Below, piece after piece: positions 1 through 5,777 of a DNA stretch of 8,282 nt (positions are counted from its first letter, which is position 1; the number at the start of each line of letters is the position of its first letter). The notes beneath the pieces were generated by a model. That model saw only the letters and a program-made list of their open reading frames with translations, made no database searches and was not told where the DNA came from. The stretch is from an uncultured bacterium. Lineage in GTDB: Bacteria; Cyanobacteriota; Vampirovibrionia; Gastranaerophilales; Gastranaerophilaceae. The stretch spans positions 1 through 8,282 of the forward strand of contig CAMDZX010000085.1 in NCBI GenBank assembly GCA_945910925.1. Direction: 5' to 3'. Made by a program: the position numbers and the translations under genes.

Positions 1-47
1 GTCAGCAATATCTTAATACTAAACTATACGGTTGATATTAATATTTT

Positions 48-53
48 TATACT
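48..53 (+). promoter_or_regulatory. Candidate -10 box upstream of the TPR gene
   Basis: TATACT matches the sigma-70 -10 consensus at five of six positions and would give a leader of about 50 nt before the ATG at 113. No good -35 box sits 16-18 nt upstream (TTGATA at 32-37 is only 10 nt away), so the call is weak. The surrounding 1-112 region is very AT-rich, carries the 8-mer ATACTAAA twice (16-23 and 49-56) and holds no gene that I can see. Confidence 0.25.
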
Positions 54-103
54 AAAGATTAAAAATTCAAGTCCGTTTTACATGATACAGCATGCAAGAT
101 TAT

Positions 104-107
104 GGAG
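104..107 (+). promoter_or_regulatory. Ribosome binding site that decides the TPR gene start
   Basis: GGAG lies 5 nt before the ATG at 113. The in-frame ATG at 92 would place this Shine-Dalgarno sequence inside the gene and has no comparable purine tract before it, so 113 is the preferred start. Confidence 0.65.
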
Positions 108-112
108 AAATC

Positions 113-1762
113 ATGTCGGAAGAGCTTACAATACCCTCAGTAAACCAATCAGAAGAAGCAAATAAGGCATTAGAAAATGCACGTATAGCACACCAAAAAT
201 ATCTTATAAAACAACAAATAGAAGATATAGACAGGGCAATACTATACTATGTTGATGCAATCAAATTCAACCCAAAGCTTGCAGAAGCATACTATCGTCT
301 TGCCAGTCTAATGTGGGAAAAAGGACAAATTTCCGTGGAGAGTGCAATAGAACAATGTAAAACAGCTATTACACTTGAACCTGAAAATGTCAATGCTCAT
401 ATATATACAGGGTATTTTTATTCTCTTGCCAACGACTATATAAATGCTGAAAAGGAATTCAAAATTGCAATAAGCAAACACACGGAAAACTCCGCACGTC
501 CGAGATTGTTCCTATCATCATTAATACAAAAGCGCATGGAAATAGAAGGGAAAACCCTAAGCGGAATGATGAAATATCTCTATTATTTCTTGACGGGAAG
601 TGTTCTGTTTATGAGTGATTTACCTGCATTAAAGATGATGTATAAATCTATCGCAGATAATTTTTCTGTTATTTCATACAAAACTATTGGTGCAACTCTA
701 GAAAAAATACGAATGTTCCCGACTGCGTTTAATACGTATTCTATGGGAATGAAAAAAACAGAACACGGAGATATATTCTACAAAAAACTCGGGGATTTAT
801 CACTTGAATGCAACGATGTAGTATCAAGTCTTGAGTATTACAAAAATGCACTCAAAACCACTCCGGATAACAGAGAAATCTTAATCAAACTTGCAACGAT
901 TATGCAAACATATTTCCCTGAAGAAATAGACACAATAATCGATTATTATAACCGTTTACTGGAATTCGGAATTGATAACGGAAAAATATACTACGAACTC
1001 GGACATCTCTATTTGAGAAGAAACGATAAAATAAATTCAATATCAGCGTTCAAACTCGCTCTCGGAGAAGAACCATGTAATCCGTATTACAACAACTCAC
1101 TTGCGTACGCATTGGTAAGAGCAGAGTTGTTTGATGATGCGATTGAATACTATCAAAACGCTATCAAATTAAATCCTGACCCAAGCTGGACATCAATTGT
1201 ATGTCATGCCCTCGGAGCTTTGTATGGCGAAGTTAAGGGTAATTTTGAAGCAGCAGAAGCAACATTCCAAGCGGGATTGGTACTTGATTCAAACAACTAT
1301 GAGCTTTTGTTGTCTTTAGGTGATTTATTCATGGCACAAGGAAATCTTGATAAAGCTATTAAAACATACTGTGACGGAATAACTCTTAACCCTGATAACT
1401 TCTTGGCTTATGCTAAGGCAGGATTAGCACTATGGGAAAAAGATTATATTGAAGAAGCACTTGTTTCTCTGCATAAAGCAGTTGATTTGAATCCTGATTT
1501 TGAAGTGGCACACAATAATCTTGGTGTGGTATACCTTGACGGAATCGGGGATGCAGGAGAATCAATAAATCACTTTATGCGCGCGATTGAAATAAATCCT
1601 AATTATACACTGGCTTATTTTAACGTCGGACGAGCGTATCAGGCTATGGATGAAAAAGCCTCCTCAGCAGAATACTATCAAATGGCACTGGACCTAAATC
1701 AGGTCACGCAAGAACTTGATAACCACGACATAAAAGAAAGACTGCATCGTCTTTTTGAATAA
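113..1762 (+). CDS. TPR-repeat (tetratricopeptide) solenoid protein
   Basis: The protein has 549 residues from the ATG at 113 (556 if the in-frame ATG at 92 is used). Nearly the whole chain from about residue 55 to 530 is made of consecutive 34-residue TPR-like units. Clear examples, numbered from the ATG at 113, are units starting near residues 222 (DIFYKKLGDLSLE), 290 (GKIYYELGHLYLRRND), 324 (PYYNNSLAYALVRAEL), 396 (YELLLSLGDLFMAQGN), 430 (FLAYAKAGLALWEKD), 464 (EVAHNNLGVVYLDG) and 499 (TLAYFNVGRAYQAMD). Most units end in the typical L-N-P-D/N turn. About 12 units are visible. A more hydrophobic stretch near residues 150-175 (MKYLYYFLTGSVLFM) interrupts the solenoid and could be a membrane-contacting or buried helix. 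There is no N-terminal signal peptide and no catalytic domain fused at either end. TPR solenoids usually act as protein-binding scaffolds; the partner cannot be inferred. The gene is alone on this strand and converges on tpiA. Confidence 0.9.
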   Translation: MSEELTIPSVNQSEEANKALENARIAHQKYLIKQQIEDIDRAILYYVDAIKFNPKLAEAYYRLASLMWEKGQISVESAIEQCKTAITLEPENVNAHIYTGYFYSLANDYINAEKEFKIAISKHTENSARPRLFLSSLIQKRMEIEGKTLSGMMKYLYYFLTGSVLFMSDLPALKMMYKSIADNFSVISYKTIGATLEKIRMFPTAFNTYSMGMKKTEHGDIFYKKLGDLSLECNDVVSSLEYYKNALKTTPDNREILIKLATIMQTYFPEEIDTIIDYYNRLLEFGIDNGKIYYELGHLYLRRNDKINSISAFKLALGEEPCNPYYNNSLAYALVRAELFDDAIEYYQNAIKLNPDPSWTSIVCHALGALYGEVKGNFEAAEATFQAGLVLDSNNYELLLSLGDLFMAQGNLDKAIKTYCDGITLNPDNFLAYAKAGLALWEKDYIEEALVSLHKAVDLNPDFEVAHNNLGVVYLDGIGDAGESINHFMRAIEINPNYTLAYFNVGRAYQAMDEKASSAEYYQMALDLNQVTQELDNHDIKERLHRLFE

Positions 1763-1810
1763 GATTTTTTCTATCAAAAGTAACGGAATTATTAATATTT
1801 TGTACATATA

Positions 1811-1847
1811 AAAATGGGTAAAATAAAAAATCATTTCACCCATTTTT
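1811..1847. terminator. Bidirectional rho-independent terminator (TPR gene / tpiA)
   Basis: The arms at 1811-1824 and 1833-1846 form a 14-bp stem with one mismatch around an 8-nt loop. The stem begins AAAATGGGT and closes with ACCCATTTT, so it gives a U tract on both strands. It sits between the stops of two converging genes (1762 on plus, 1878 on minus) and can serve both. Confidence 0.85.
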
Positions 1848-1877
1848 GCTCATTTTTTACAAATATATAAATGTATT

Positions 1878-2666
1878 CTATACTGCAACTTTCATTGAGT
1901 TAGAAATAATTTCGTTGAAGCTGTCAGCTTTCAAGCTAGCGCCACCGATAAGTCCACCATCGATATCAGATTGAGAAAGTTGTTCTTCAATAGTAGAAGG
2001 TTTTACAGAACCACCGTAAAGAATTCTGATTGCATTTCCTGCTTCTTCAGAAGAAACTTCTTTAACAACATTTCTAATCATTGCGATAACTCTATTTGCT
2101 TCTTTTGAATCGCAAGTTTTACCTGTACCGATAGCCCAGATTGGTTCGTATGCAATAACTGATTTTGCAATTTGGTCATTAGTTAAACCGGACAACGCAG
2201 CTCTAATTTGAGATGCTATATGTTGATCGGTAACACCTGATTCTCTTTGTTCAAGAGTTTCGCCACAGCAGATAATCGGAATCAAACCGCCTGCAAGAAT
2301 AGCTTTTGCTTTTTTGTTAATCATTTCATCAGTTTCAGAGAAATATTGTCTTCTTTCTGAGTGACCGATGATAATATAATCGCAACCTGCATCTTTTAAC
2401 ATTTCTACGGAAATTTCACCTGTATAAGCACCTGATGATTCCCAATGGCAGTTTTGACCTGCAATTTTAATTTTATCACTACCCCAAGATGCTCTTGCAG
2501 CAGATACAACACCAATTGTTGTAAAAGTAGGTGCAACAACAATCTCAGGTAATTGAGATTCAGAAAGTCCTGAAACAAGGGATTTGATACCTTCAAACAA
2601 CTCTCTGCCTTCGTTTTGTAATAAATTCATTTTCCAGTTTCCTGCAATGATTGGTTTTCTTGACAT
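1878..2666 (-). CDS. tpiA: Triosephosphate isomerase
   Basis: The enzyme interconverts dihydroxyacetone phosphate and glyceraldehyde 3-phosphate in cytoplasmic glycolysis/gluconeogenesis. The 262-residue product is a full-length single TIM barrel, close to the family norm of about 250. Key residues are all present: N10 and K12 in GNWKMN, the electrophile His102 in IIIGHSERR, the catalytic base Glu174 in AYEPIWAIGTGKT with the following loop 6, and the phosphate-binding segments YGGSV (217-221) and GLIGGASL near the C-terminus. The reading frame is open 9 codons further upstream, but the ATG at 2666 is chosen because AAGGAG precedes it by 6 nt and the protein then starts directly at SRKPIIAGNWKMN, as in homologues. 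It is a probable single-gene unit: a terminator hairpin separates it from glyS upstream, and it shares a terminator with the converging TPR gene. Nothing is broken or missing. Confidence 0.97.
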   Translation of the reverse strand: MSRKPIIAGNWKMNLLQNEGRELFEGIKSLVSGLSESQLPEIVVAPTFTTIGVVSAARASWGSDKIKIAGQNCHWESSGAYTGEISVEMLKDAGCDYIIIGHSERRQYFSETDEMINKKAKAILAGGLIPIICCGETLEQRESGVTDQHIASQIRAALSGLTNDQIAKSVIAYEPIWAIGTGKTCDSKEANRVIAMIRNVVKEVSSEEAGNAIRILYGGSVKPSTIEEQLSQSDIDGGLIGGASLKADSFNEIISNSMKVAV

Positions 2667-2672
2667 AATTAT

Positions 2673-2678
2673 CTCCTT
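2673..2678 (-). promoter_or_regulatory. tpiA ribosome binding site
   Basis: The minus strand reads AAGGAG 6 nt before the ATG at 2666. It lies downstream of the alternative upstream start and therefore settles the tpiA start. Confidence 0.85.
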
Positions 2679-2699
2679 AAATTTGTAAACCACACAAAA

Positions 2700-2728
2700 A
2701 GTTTAAAATAAAAGCAGAATACAATCAA
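2700..2728 (-). promoter_or_regulatory. Candidate tpiA promoter
   Basis: On the minus strand, TTGATT (2723-2728) and TAAACT (2700-2705) are separated by exactly 17 nt, each matching the sigma-70 consensus at four of six positions. This predicts a start near 2693 and a leader of about 27 nt. Both boxes are imperfect, so the call is tentative. Its position downstream of the glyS terminator hairpin suits an independent tpiA promoter. Confidence 0.4.
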
Positions 2729-2735
2729 GAGGAAA

Positions 2736-2778
2736 GAAAGAGAAAGATGACCCAAAAGTTATCCTCTTTTTGGTCATC
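2736..2778 (-). terminator. Probable glyS terminator hairpin
   Basis: The arms at 2746-2758 and 2766-2778 pair over 13 bp with one mismatch around a 7-nt loop. On the minus strand the stem is followed by a pyrimidine-rich TTTCTCTTTCC. It lies about 90 nt past the glyS stop and just upstream of the tpiA promoter candidate. Its core, GGATGACCAAAA, is also found in the terminator at 5401-5429. Confidence 0.6.
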
Positions 2779-2792
2779 CTCCCAATCTATAA

Positions 2793-2833
2793 TGTCATTC
2801 CGAACTTGTTTCCACTGCTGTCCATGATAAATT
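2793..2833 (+). repeat. Dispersed palindromic element, mosaic copy
   Basis: The first 20 nt, TGTCATTCCGAACTTGTTTC, are identical to 5486-5505. The remainder (2809-2833) matches 5436-5460 at 22 of 25 positions. This copy therefore looks like the left half of one element joined to the right half of another. It lies in the glyS-tpiA gap and overlaps no gene. Confidence 0.65.
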
Positions 2834-2866
2834 TTAATAAATTAATAAAAAATAACAAACAAAAAA

Positions 2867-4864
2867 CTACTTACTCAATTTTGAAAAATCTGCGATTCTT
2901 TCATAGTAGTTTTTCAACATAGTCAACAAGCCTATTCTGTTATTTTTAATATTCTCATCTTTATCCATAACAAGGACTTTTTCAAAGAAACTATCAATTT
3001 GAGCATTCAAACCAATAAGCTGTTTTATGTACAATTCGTAATCAGAATTTGTATCGACACCAACTGCACATTCATACAATTTCTTTTCTGCATCATCTAC
3101 AAACAAGCCTTCATCTACCCTGTCATAGCTTGAATCTTTAAGAATTCTTATTATCCTGTTTGCATTTTCTATTGTCATTGGACTATCAAGATTTGAAAGT
3201 ATATTTACTCTTGCAACATAGTCTGCCAAGTCCTCTAAAGGATTCTTAATCAGTGCACTTTCAAGGATTTCTTTCTTATAAGTGTCTGAAAGGTAAATAA
3301 CCAATCTTTGTACAAAGAATTCTTCCACATCAGACCGGCAATCAGCTTGAACAGGCAAAAGTTCAAGCGCAGATTTGATTAATTCGGAAACATTTATATT
3401 TAAACGGTTTTCAATAACAGTTTTTATAATCCCTAACGCTGCACGTCTTACCCCGAGCGGGTCTGACGAGCCGGTAGGTTTCTTACCGGATGCAAATACC
3501 GCACATATAGTATCAATCTTATCTGCAATACCTACAATCTGACCTTCTAAAGATTTTGCAAGTTCACTATCGGCATTGAGCGGGAAATAATGTTCTTTAA
3601 TCCCGTCCACAACTCCTTGCGGTTCACCGTTTAGTTTTGCATAATCCGAACCGATGTATCCTTGAAGCTCGGTAAATTCAAATACAAGATTTGTTGCCAA
3701 ATCAGCTTTACAAAGATATGCAGTTCTTATAATCGTATCAAGAGCAGTCACACCGATACTTTCGGCAATTTGTTTTGAAAGTTTGATTATGCGTTGAGTT
3801 TTGTCATAGACAGAGCCCATACCTTTTTGGAACGTCATACCCTTTAAGTTTTCAACATAGCCTTCAAGCGGTTTTTTGGTGTCATTTTTTACAAAGAATA
3901 CCGCATCATCAAGACGTGCTTTTATAACTCTTAAATTCCCTGCTTGAATATTAGAGAAATCATCACCTATATAATTTGCGATTGTTATAAATTTGTTTGT
4001 TAGTTTTCCATCCTTGAACAATGCAAAATATCTTTGATGAGTTTCCATAACGGTAATCGTAACTTCATCAGGAATAGTAAGGAATTCTTCATCAAAACTA
4101 CAAACAACCGCAACAGGCCATTCACAAATATACGTAACTTCTTCAAGCAAATCTTCGGATATTCTTGTTGTTGCTCCGATTTTTTCGGATTCTTGTTTTG
4201 CAAGCTCTACAATTTTTGCCTGACGCTCATCCTGATTAACAATTACATACGCTTTTCTTAACTCATCTCTGTATTCATCAATATTTTTGATTTCAACAGG
4301 CTGAGTGTATGACCTGTGGCCACGTGAGAATCTTGAAGATTCTATATCCAAGATACGTATAGGTAATTCTTCGTTATTAAACAAAGACACAATCCATCTT
4401 ATAGGACGTGAGAATTTTTCATCGTGAGTACTCCATCTCATAAAATGTGAACCTTGAAGTTTTAGAATAAGATTAGGAATACATTCAGGAAGTAGAGCAG
4501 TTGTTAGTTTACCTTTATTGAAAACTTTTGCAAATACATAATCGCCTTCTACATATAAATCCTCAGGCTTGATACCGTTTTTGTTCGCAAACCCTTCTCC
4601 CGCCTTTGTAAGGTTTCCGTTTTCATCATACGCAATCTTCTTAATCGGACCTTTGAAAACTTTTTCGGAATCAGGTTGTGCATCCGCAATCCCTTCAATA
4701 ATTACGGCAAGTCTTCTCGGTGTTGCCATAACATTTATATTTTCAAAACCTATATTATTTTCAGTCAAAAACTTGTTAAAACTGTCTTTTAATTGCTTTA
4801 TTGCAGACGGTATAAATTTGTATGGGAGTTCTTCCACCCCTATTTCCAATAAATATTTGCTCAT
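2867..4864 (-). CDS. glyS: Glycine--tRNA ligase beta subunit
   Basis: This is the beta chain of the bacterial alpha2-beta2 glycyl-tRNA synthetase. It binds tRNA-Gly while the alpha chain carries the aminoacylation site. The 665-residue product is close to the usual length of about 690 and is complete. Visible signatures in order are LLEIGVEELP (5-14), TPRRLAV (48-54), RWSTHDEKFSRPIRWIV (143-159), SRGHRSY (180-186), THQRYFALF (275-283), LRVIKARLDDAVFFVKND (311-328), KADLATNLVFEFTELQG (386-402), DKIDTICAVF (448-457), PTGSSDPLGVRRAALGI (463-479) and the C-terminal DALR-like anticodon-binding region ending near SFFEKVLVMDKD (625-636). The ATG at 4864 is preceded by GAGG at 8 nt spacing, and the N-terminus aligns with the family. 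No glyQ or fused alpha domain lies next to it in the window, so the alpha subunit must be encoded elsewhere; from memory, the separate arrangement also occurs in cyanobacteria. It has its own promoter and probably its own terminator. Confidence 0.97.
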   Translation of the reverse strand: MSKYLLEIGVEELPYKFIPSAIKQLKDSFNKFLTENNIGFENINVMATPRRLAVIIEGIADAQPDSEKVFKGPIKKIAYDENGNLTKAGEGFANKNGIKPEDLYVEGDYVFAKVFNKGKLTTALLPECIPNLILKLQGSHFMRWSTHDEKFSRPIRWIVSLFNNEELPIRILDIESSRFSRGHRSYTQPVEIKNIDEYRDELRKAYVIVNQDERQAKIVELAKQESEKIGATTRISEDLLEEVTYICEWPVAVVCSFDEEFLTIPDEVTITVMETHQRYFALFKDGKLTNKFITIANYIGDDFSNIQAGNLRVIKARLDDAVFFVKNDTKKPLEGYVENLKGMTFQKGMGSVYDKTQRIIKLSKQIAESIGVTALDTIIRTAYLCKADLATNLVFEFTELQGYIGSDYAKLNGEPQGVVDGIKEHYFPLNADSELAKSLEGQIVGIADKIDTICAVFASGKKPTGSSDPLGVRRAALGIIKTVIENRLNINVSELIKSALELLPVQADCRSDVEEFFVQRLVIYLSDTYKKEILESALIKNPLEDLADYVARVNILSNLDSPMTIENANRIIRILKDSSYDRVDEGLFVDDAEKKLYECAVGVDTNSDYELYIKQLIGLNAQIDSFFEKVLVMDKDENIKNNRIGLLTMLKNYYERIADFSKLSK

Positions 4865-4887
4865 TCTTAAAACCTCATTTCACGTCT

Positions 4888-4916
4888 ATTATACACAAAA
4901 CTAAAAATTTCTACCA
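4888..4916 (-). promoter_or_regulatory. glyS promoter
   Basis: The minus strand carries a perfect TATAAT (4888-4893). A 17-nt spacer leads to TGGTAG (4911-4916), a poor -35 box; TTGTGG (4914-4919) is a better match but sits 20 nt away. The predicted start near 4881 gives a leader of about 17 nt ahead of the ATG at 4864. No long leader or T-box-like structure is possible at that length. Confidence 0.6.
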
Positions 4917-4987
4917 CAATCGGGTAATAAATAAATCATCAATTGGGGAATATTCAATTTTGCTTGGATTTGTAACATGAAAATGTG

Positions 4988-5001
4988 CGACACAGTTGTC
5001 G
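4988..5001 (+). promoter_or_regulatory. Small inverted repeat upstream of the Cys-rich gene
   Basis: CGACA and TGTCG flank a 4-nt spacer, 20 nt before the start codon at 5022. It could be a small operator or a leader hairpin. I could not find a convincing -35/-10 pair for this gene in 4920-5010, so the site's role is open. The nearby palindrome GAATATTC (4948-4955) and TTGTAACA (4970-4977) are the other notable sites in the divergent gap. Confidence 0.25.
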
Positions 5002-5021
5002 ATAAATAAAAAGGAGATATT

Positions 5022-5393
5022 ATGAAAAAAACATTATTAGCTACAACACTACTTGTTGCAATTGCAGTAGGAACAAACGCTTCTCACGCTTTTTGTTGGA
5101 GAAATTTAAACCCTGCAAACTGGGGCACCTGTCCAAAATGTGAAAAAGTTTGTAAGAAGGAAACAACCTGTAAGCCTAAATGCAAGAAGGAAAAATGTGA
5201 CCCTTGTAAAAAACAAACTTGCAAACCTAAGTGTGATCCTTGCGAAAAGAAGACTGAACAATGCAACCCTTGTGAGAAAAAAGCAGAACAATGCAATCCT
5301 TGCCCAAAAGCGGTTACACCATGCGATCCTTGTGGCAAGCCTATGCCAAACTGTGATGCCTGTGACAAACTGCAAGATGCAACAGAAAGATAG
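5022..5393 (+). CDS. Secreted cysteine-rich repeat protein, function unknown
   Basis: The protein has 123 residues. A classical signal peptide (MKK, a hydrophobic core LLATTLLVAIAVG, then NASHA) predicts cleavage near residue 23/24, so it is probably exported. There is no valid lipobox: Phe24 precedes Cys25. The mature chain of about 100 residues holds 19 cysteines, many lysines and prolines, and no recognisable enzyme domain. From residue 71 it shows five consecutive 10-residue units, each opening with C-x-x-C (CDPC 71, CNPC 81, CNPC 91, CDPC 101, CDAC 111). Earlier pairs CPKC (37-40) and CDPC (59-62) and two CKPKC motifs (50-54, 67-71) extend the pattern. Such spacing suits metal binding or a disulfide-bonded fibre or coat, but neither is shown. 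AAGGAG lies 5 nt before the ATG, and a strong terminator starts 8 nt after the stop, so it is a complete single-gene unit divergent from glyS. I do not recognise a named family. Confidence 0.85.
   Translation: MKKTLLATTLLVAIAVGTNASHAFCWRNLNPANWGTCPKCEKVCKKETTCKPKCKKEKCDPCKKQTCKPKCDPCEKKTEQCNPCEKKAEQCNPCPKAVTPCDPCGKPMPNCDACDKLQDATER
5232..5381 (+). repeat. Five 30-nt in-frame tandem units in the Cys-rich gene
   Basis: Exact 30-nt periods start at 5232, 5262, 5292, 5322 and 5352, each beginning with a codon pattern Cys-Asp/Asn-Pro/Ala-Cys. Units 1 and 2 are nearly identical at the protein level (EKKTEQ, EKKAEQ), while units 4 and 5 have diverged. This suggests growth by internal duplication, with newer copies in the middle. 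Confidence 0.85.
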
Positions 5394-5400
5394 CACACCT

Positions 5401-5429
5401 GAGGGGATGACCAAAAGTCATCCCCTTTT
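5401..5429 (+). terminator. Terminator of the Cys-rich gene
   Basis: GGGGATGAC (5403-5411) pairs perfectly with GTCATCCCC (5417-5425) around the loop CAAAA. The stem extends by A-U and G-U at its base and is followed by TTTT. It starts 8 nt after the stop codon. The core sequence is shared with the hairpin after glyS. Confidence 0.85.
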
Positions 5430-5431
5430 AA

Positions 5432-5467
5432 GTTATTTCCACTACTGTCCGAGATAAATTATTTATC
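5432..5467 (+). repeat. Dispersed element copy with adjoining palindrome
   Basis: The 24-nt core at 5432-5455 runs from GTTATTTCCAC to GTCCGAGAT. It has the same length and end motifs as the inverse-strand copy at 5631-5654, matching it at about 17 of 24 positions. It also matches the right half of the copy at 2793-2833. It runs directly into the perfect palindrome GATAAAT-T-ATTTATC (5453-5467). Confidence 0.55.
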
Positions 5468-5485
5468 CATAATATTTCAAAAAAC

Positions 5486-5512
5486 TGTCATTCCGAACTT
5501 GTTTCGGAATCT
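5486..5512 (+). repeat. Dispersed palindromic element, intact copy
   Basis: An 8-bp perfect stem, ATTCCGAA (5490-5497) with TTCGGAAT (5503-5510), closes a 5-nt loop. TGTC lies before the stem and CT after it. This is REP-like in form. The left 20 nt recur exactly at 2793-2812. Confidence 0.7.
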
Positions 5513-5573
5513 TACCAATTGGGAACAAAAAATAAAACGTCATAACGTTAAATCTAAAACTCCAACGTTGATA

Positions 5574-5611
5574 AGATGCTGAAAGGGGTAAATGTAAAGT
5601 TCAGCATGACA
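5574..5611 (-). repeat. Dispersed palindromic element, variant stem
   Basis: Read on the minus strand, it has TGTC, then the 8-bp perfect stem ATGCTGAA/TTCAGCAT, then CT. This is the same frame as the copy at 5486-5512. The stem bases differ in compensating pairs (TCC/GGA against GCT/AGC) and the loop is longer (16 nt). Confidence 0.65.
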
Positions 5612-5630
5612 GTATTCTTTTTGTAAAAAT

Positions 5631-5654
5631 ATCTCGGACTGCTGTGCCGATGAC
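5631..5654 (-). repeat. Dispersed palindromic element, short-stem copy
   Basis: On the minus strand this 24-nt element opens GTCATCGG and closes CCGAGAT, with TCGG pairing to CCGA around a loop containing CAGCAG. It mirrors the copy at 5432-5455 in length and ends. Confidence 0.5.
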
Positions 5655-5709
5655 AGGGAGAATAAAAGTTTTGCACCATTTTAATAATTAAGAATGACAA
5701 AATAGCATT

Positions 5710-5738
5710 GATGGATGAAATTGAGAATTTCATCCATC
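5710..5738. repeat. Perfect 13-bp hairpin downstream of the 221-aa gene
   Basis: GATGGATGAAATT (5710-5722) and its exact complement (5726-5738) flank a 3-nt loop. It lies 40 nt beyond the stop of the minus-strand gene at 5778 and is the best candidate for that gene's terminator. However, the sequence after it on the minus strand (AATGCTATTTTG) is only a weak U tract. It may instead be a stabilising or mobile hairpin. Confidence 0.6.
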
Positions 5739-5777
5739 CTACTTTACTTATTGTAATTATTGATTGCAAGTATCACA

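Larger units (their letters stand above)
5394..5777. other. Gene-free interval of clustered palindromic repeats
   Basis: Between the Cys-rich gene and the unknown gene at 5778 there is no credible coding sequence. The interval holds one terminator, at least four GTCAT-framed palindromic elements in both orientations, a perfect 13-bp hairpin, and smaller remnants. The remnants are GTCAT...AATCT around TAACGTTA at 5539-5555 and a half-site GAATGACA at 5692-5699. It looks like a site where such elements accumulate between two transcription units. Confidence 0.7.

Noticed and set aside
4865..4900. T-box or other riboswitch upstream of glyS
   Set aside because: The predicted leader is only about 17 nt, far too short for such an element.
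4034..4904. Plus-strand frames inside glyS
   Set aside because: They lie antisense to a strongly conserved full-length glyS and show no independent start signals or recognisable domains.
5022..5096. Lipoprotein signal in the Cys-rich protein
   Set aside because: The first cysteine (Cys25) is preceded by Ala-Phe rather than a small residue, so the lipobox is not met. Ordinary signal peptidase I cleavage is more likely.
5084..5457. Open frames overlapping the Cys-rich gene on both strands
   Set aside because: They are shadows of the 30-nt repeat. The chosen frame has the signal peptide, an AAGGAG site and a terminator just after its stop.
5554..5769. 71-residue minus-strand frame in the repeat interval
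   Set aside because: It needs a TTG start without a ribosome binding site and runs straight through several palindromic elements, so its openness is a by-product of AT-rich repeats.
5394..5777. CRISPR array
   Set aside because: The repeats differ in spacing, sequence and orientation and there are no equal-length spacers or cas genes. The structure is that of dispersed palindromic elements.
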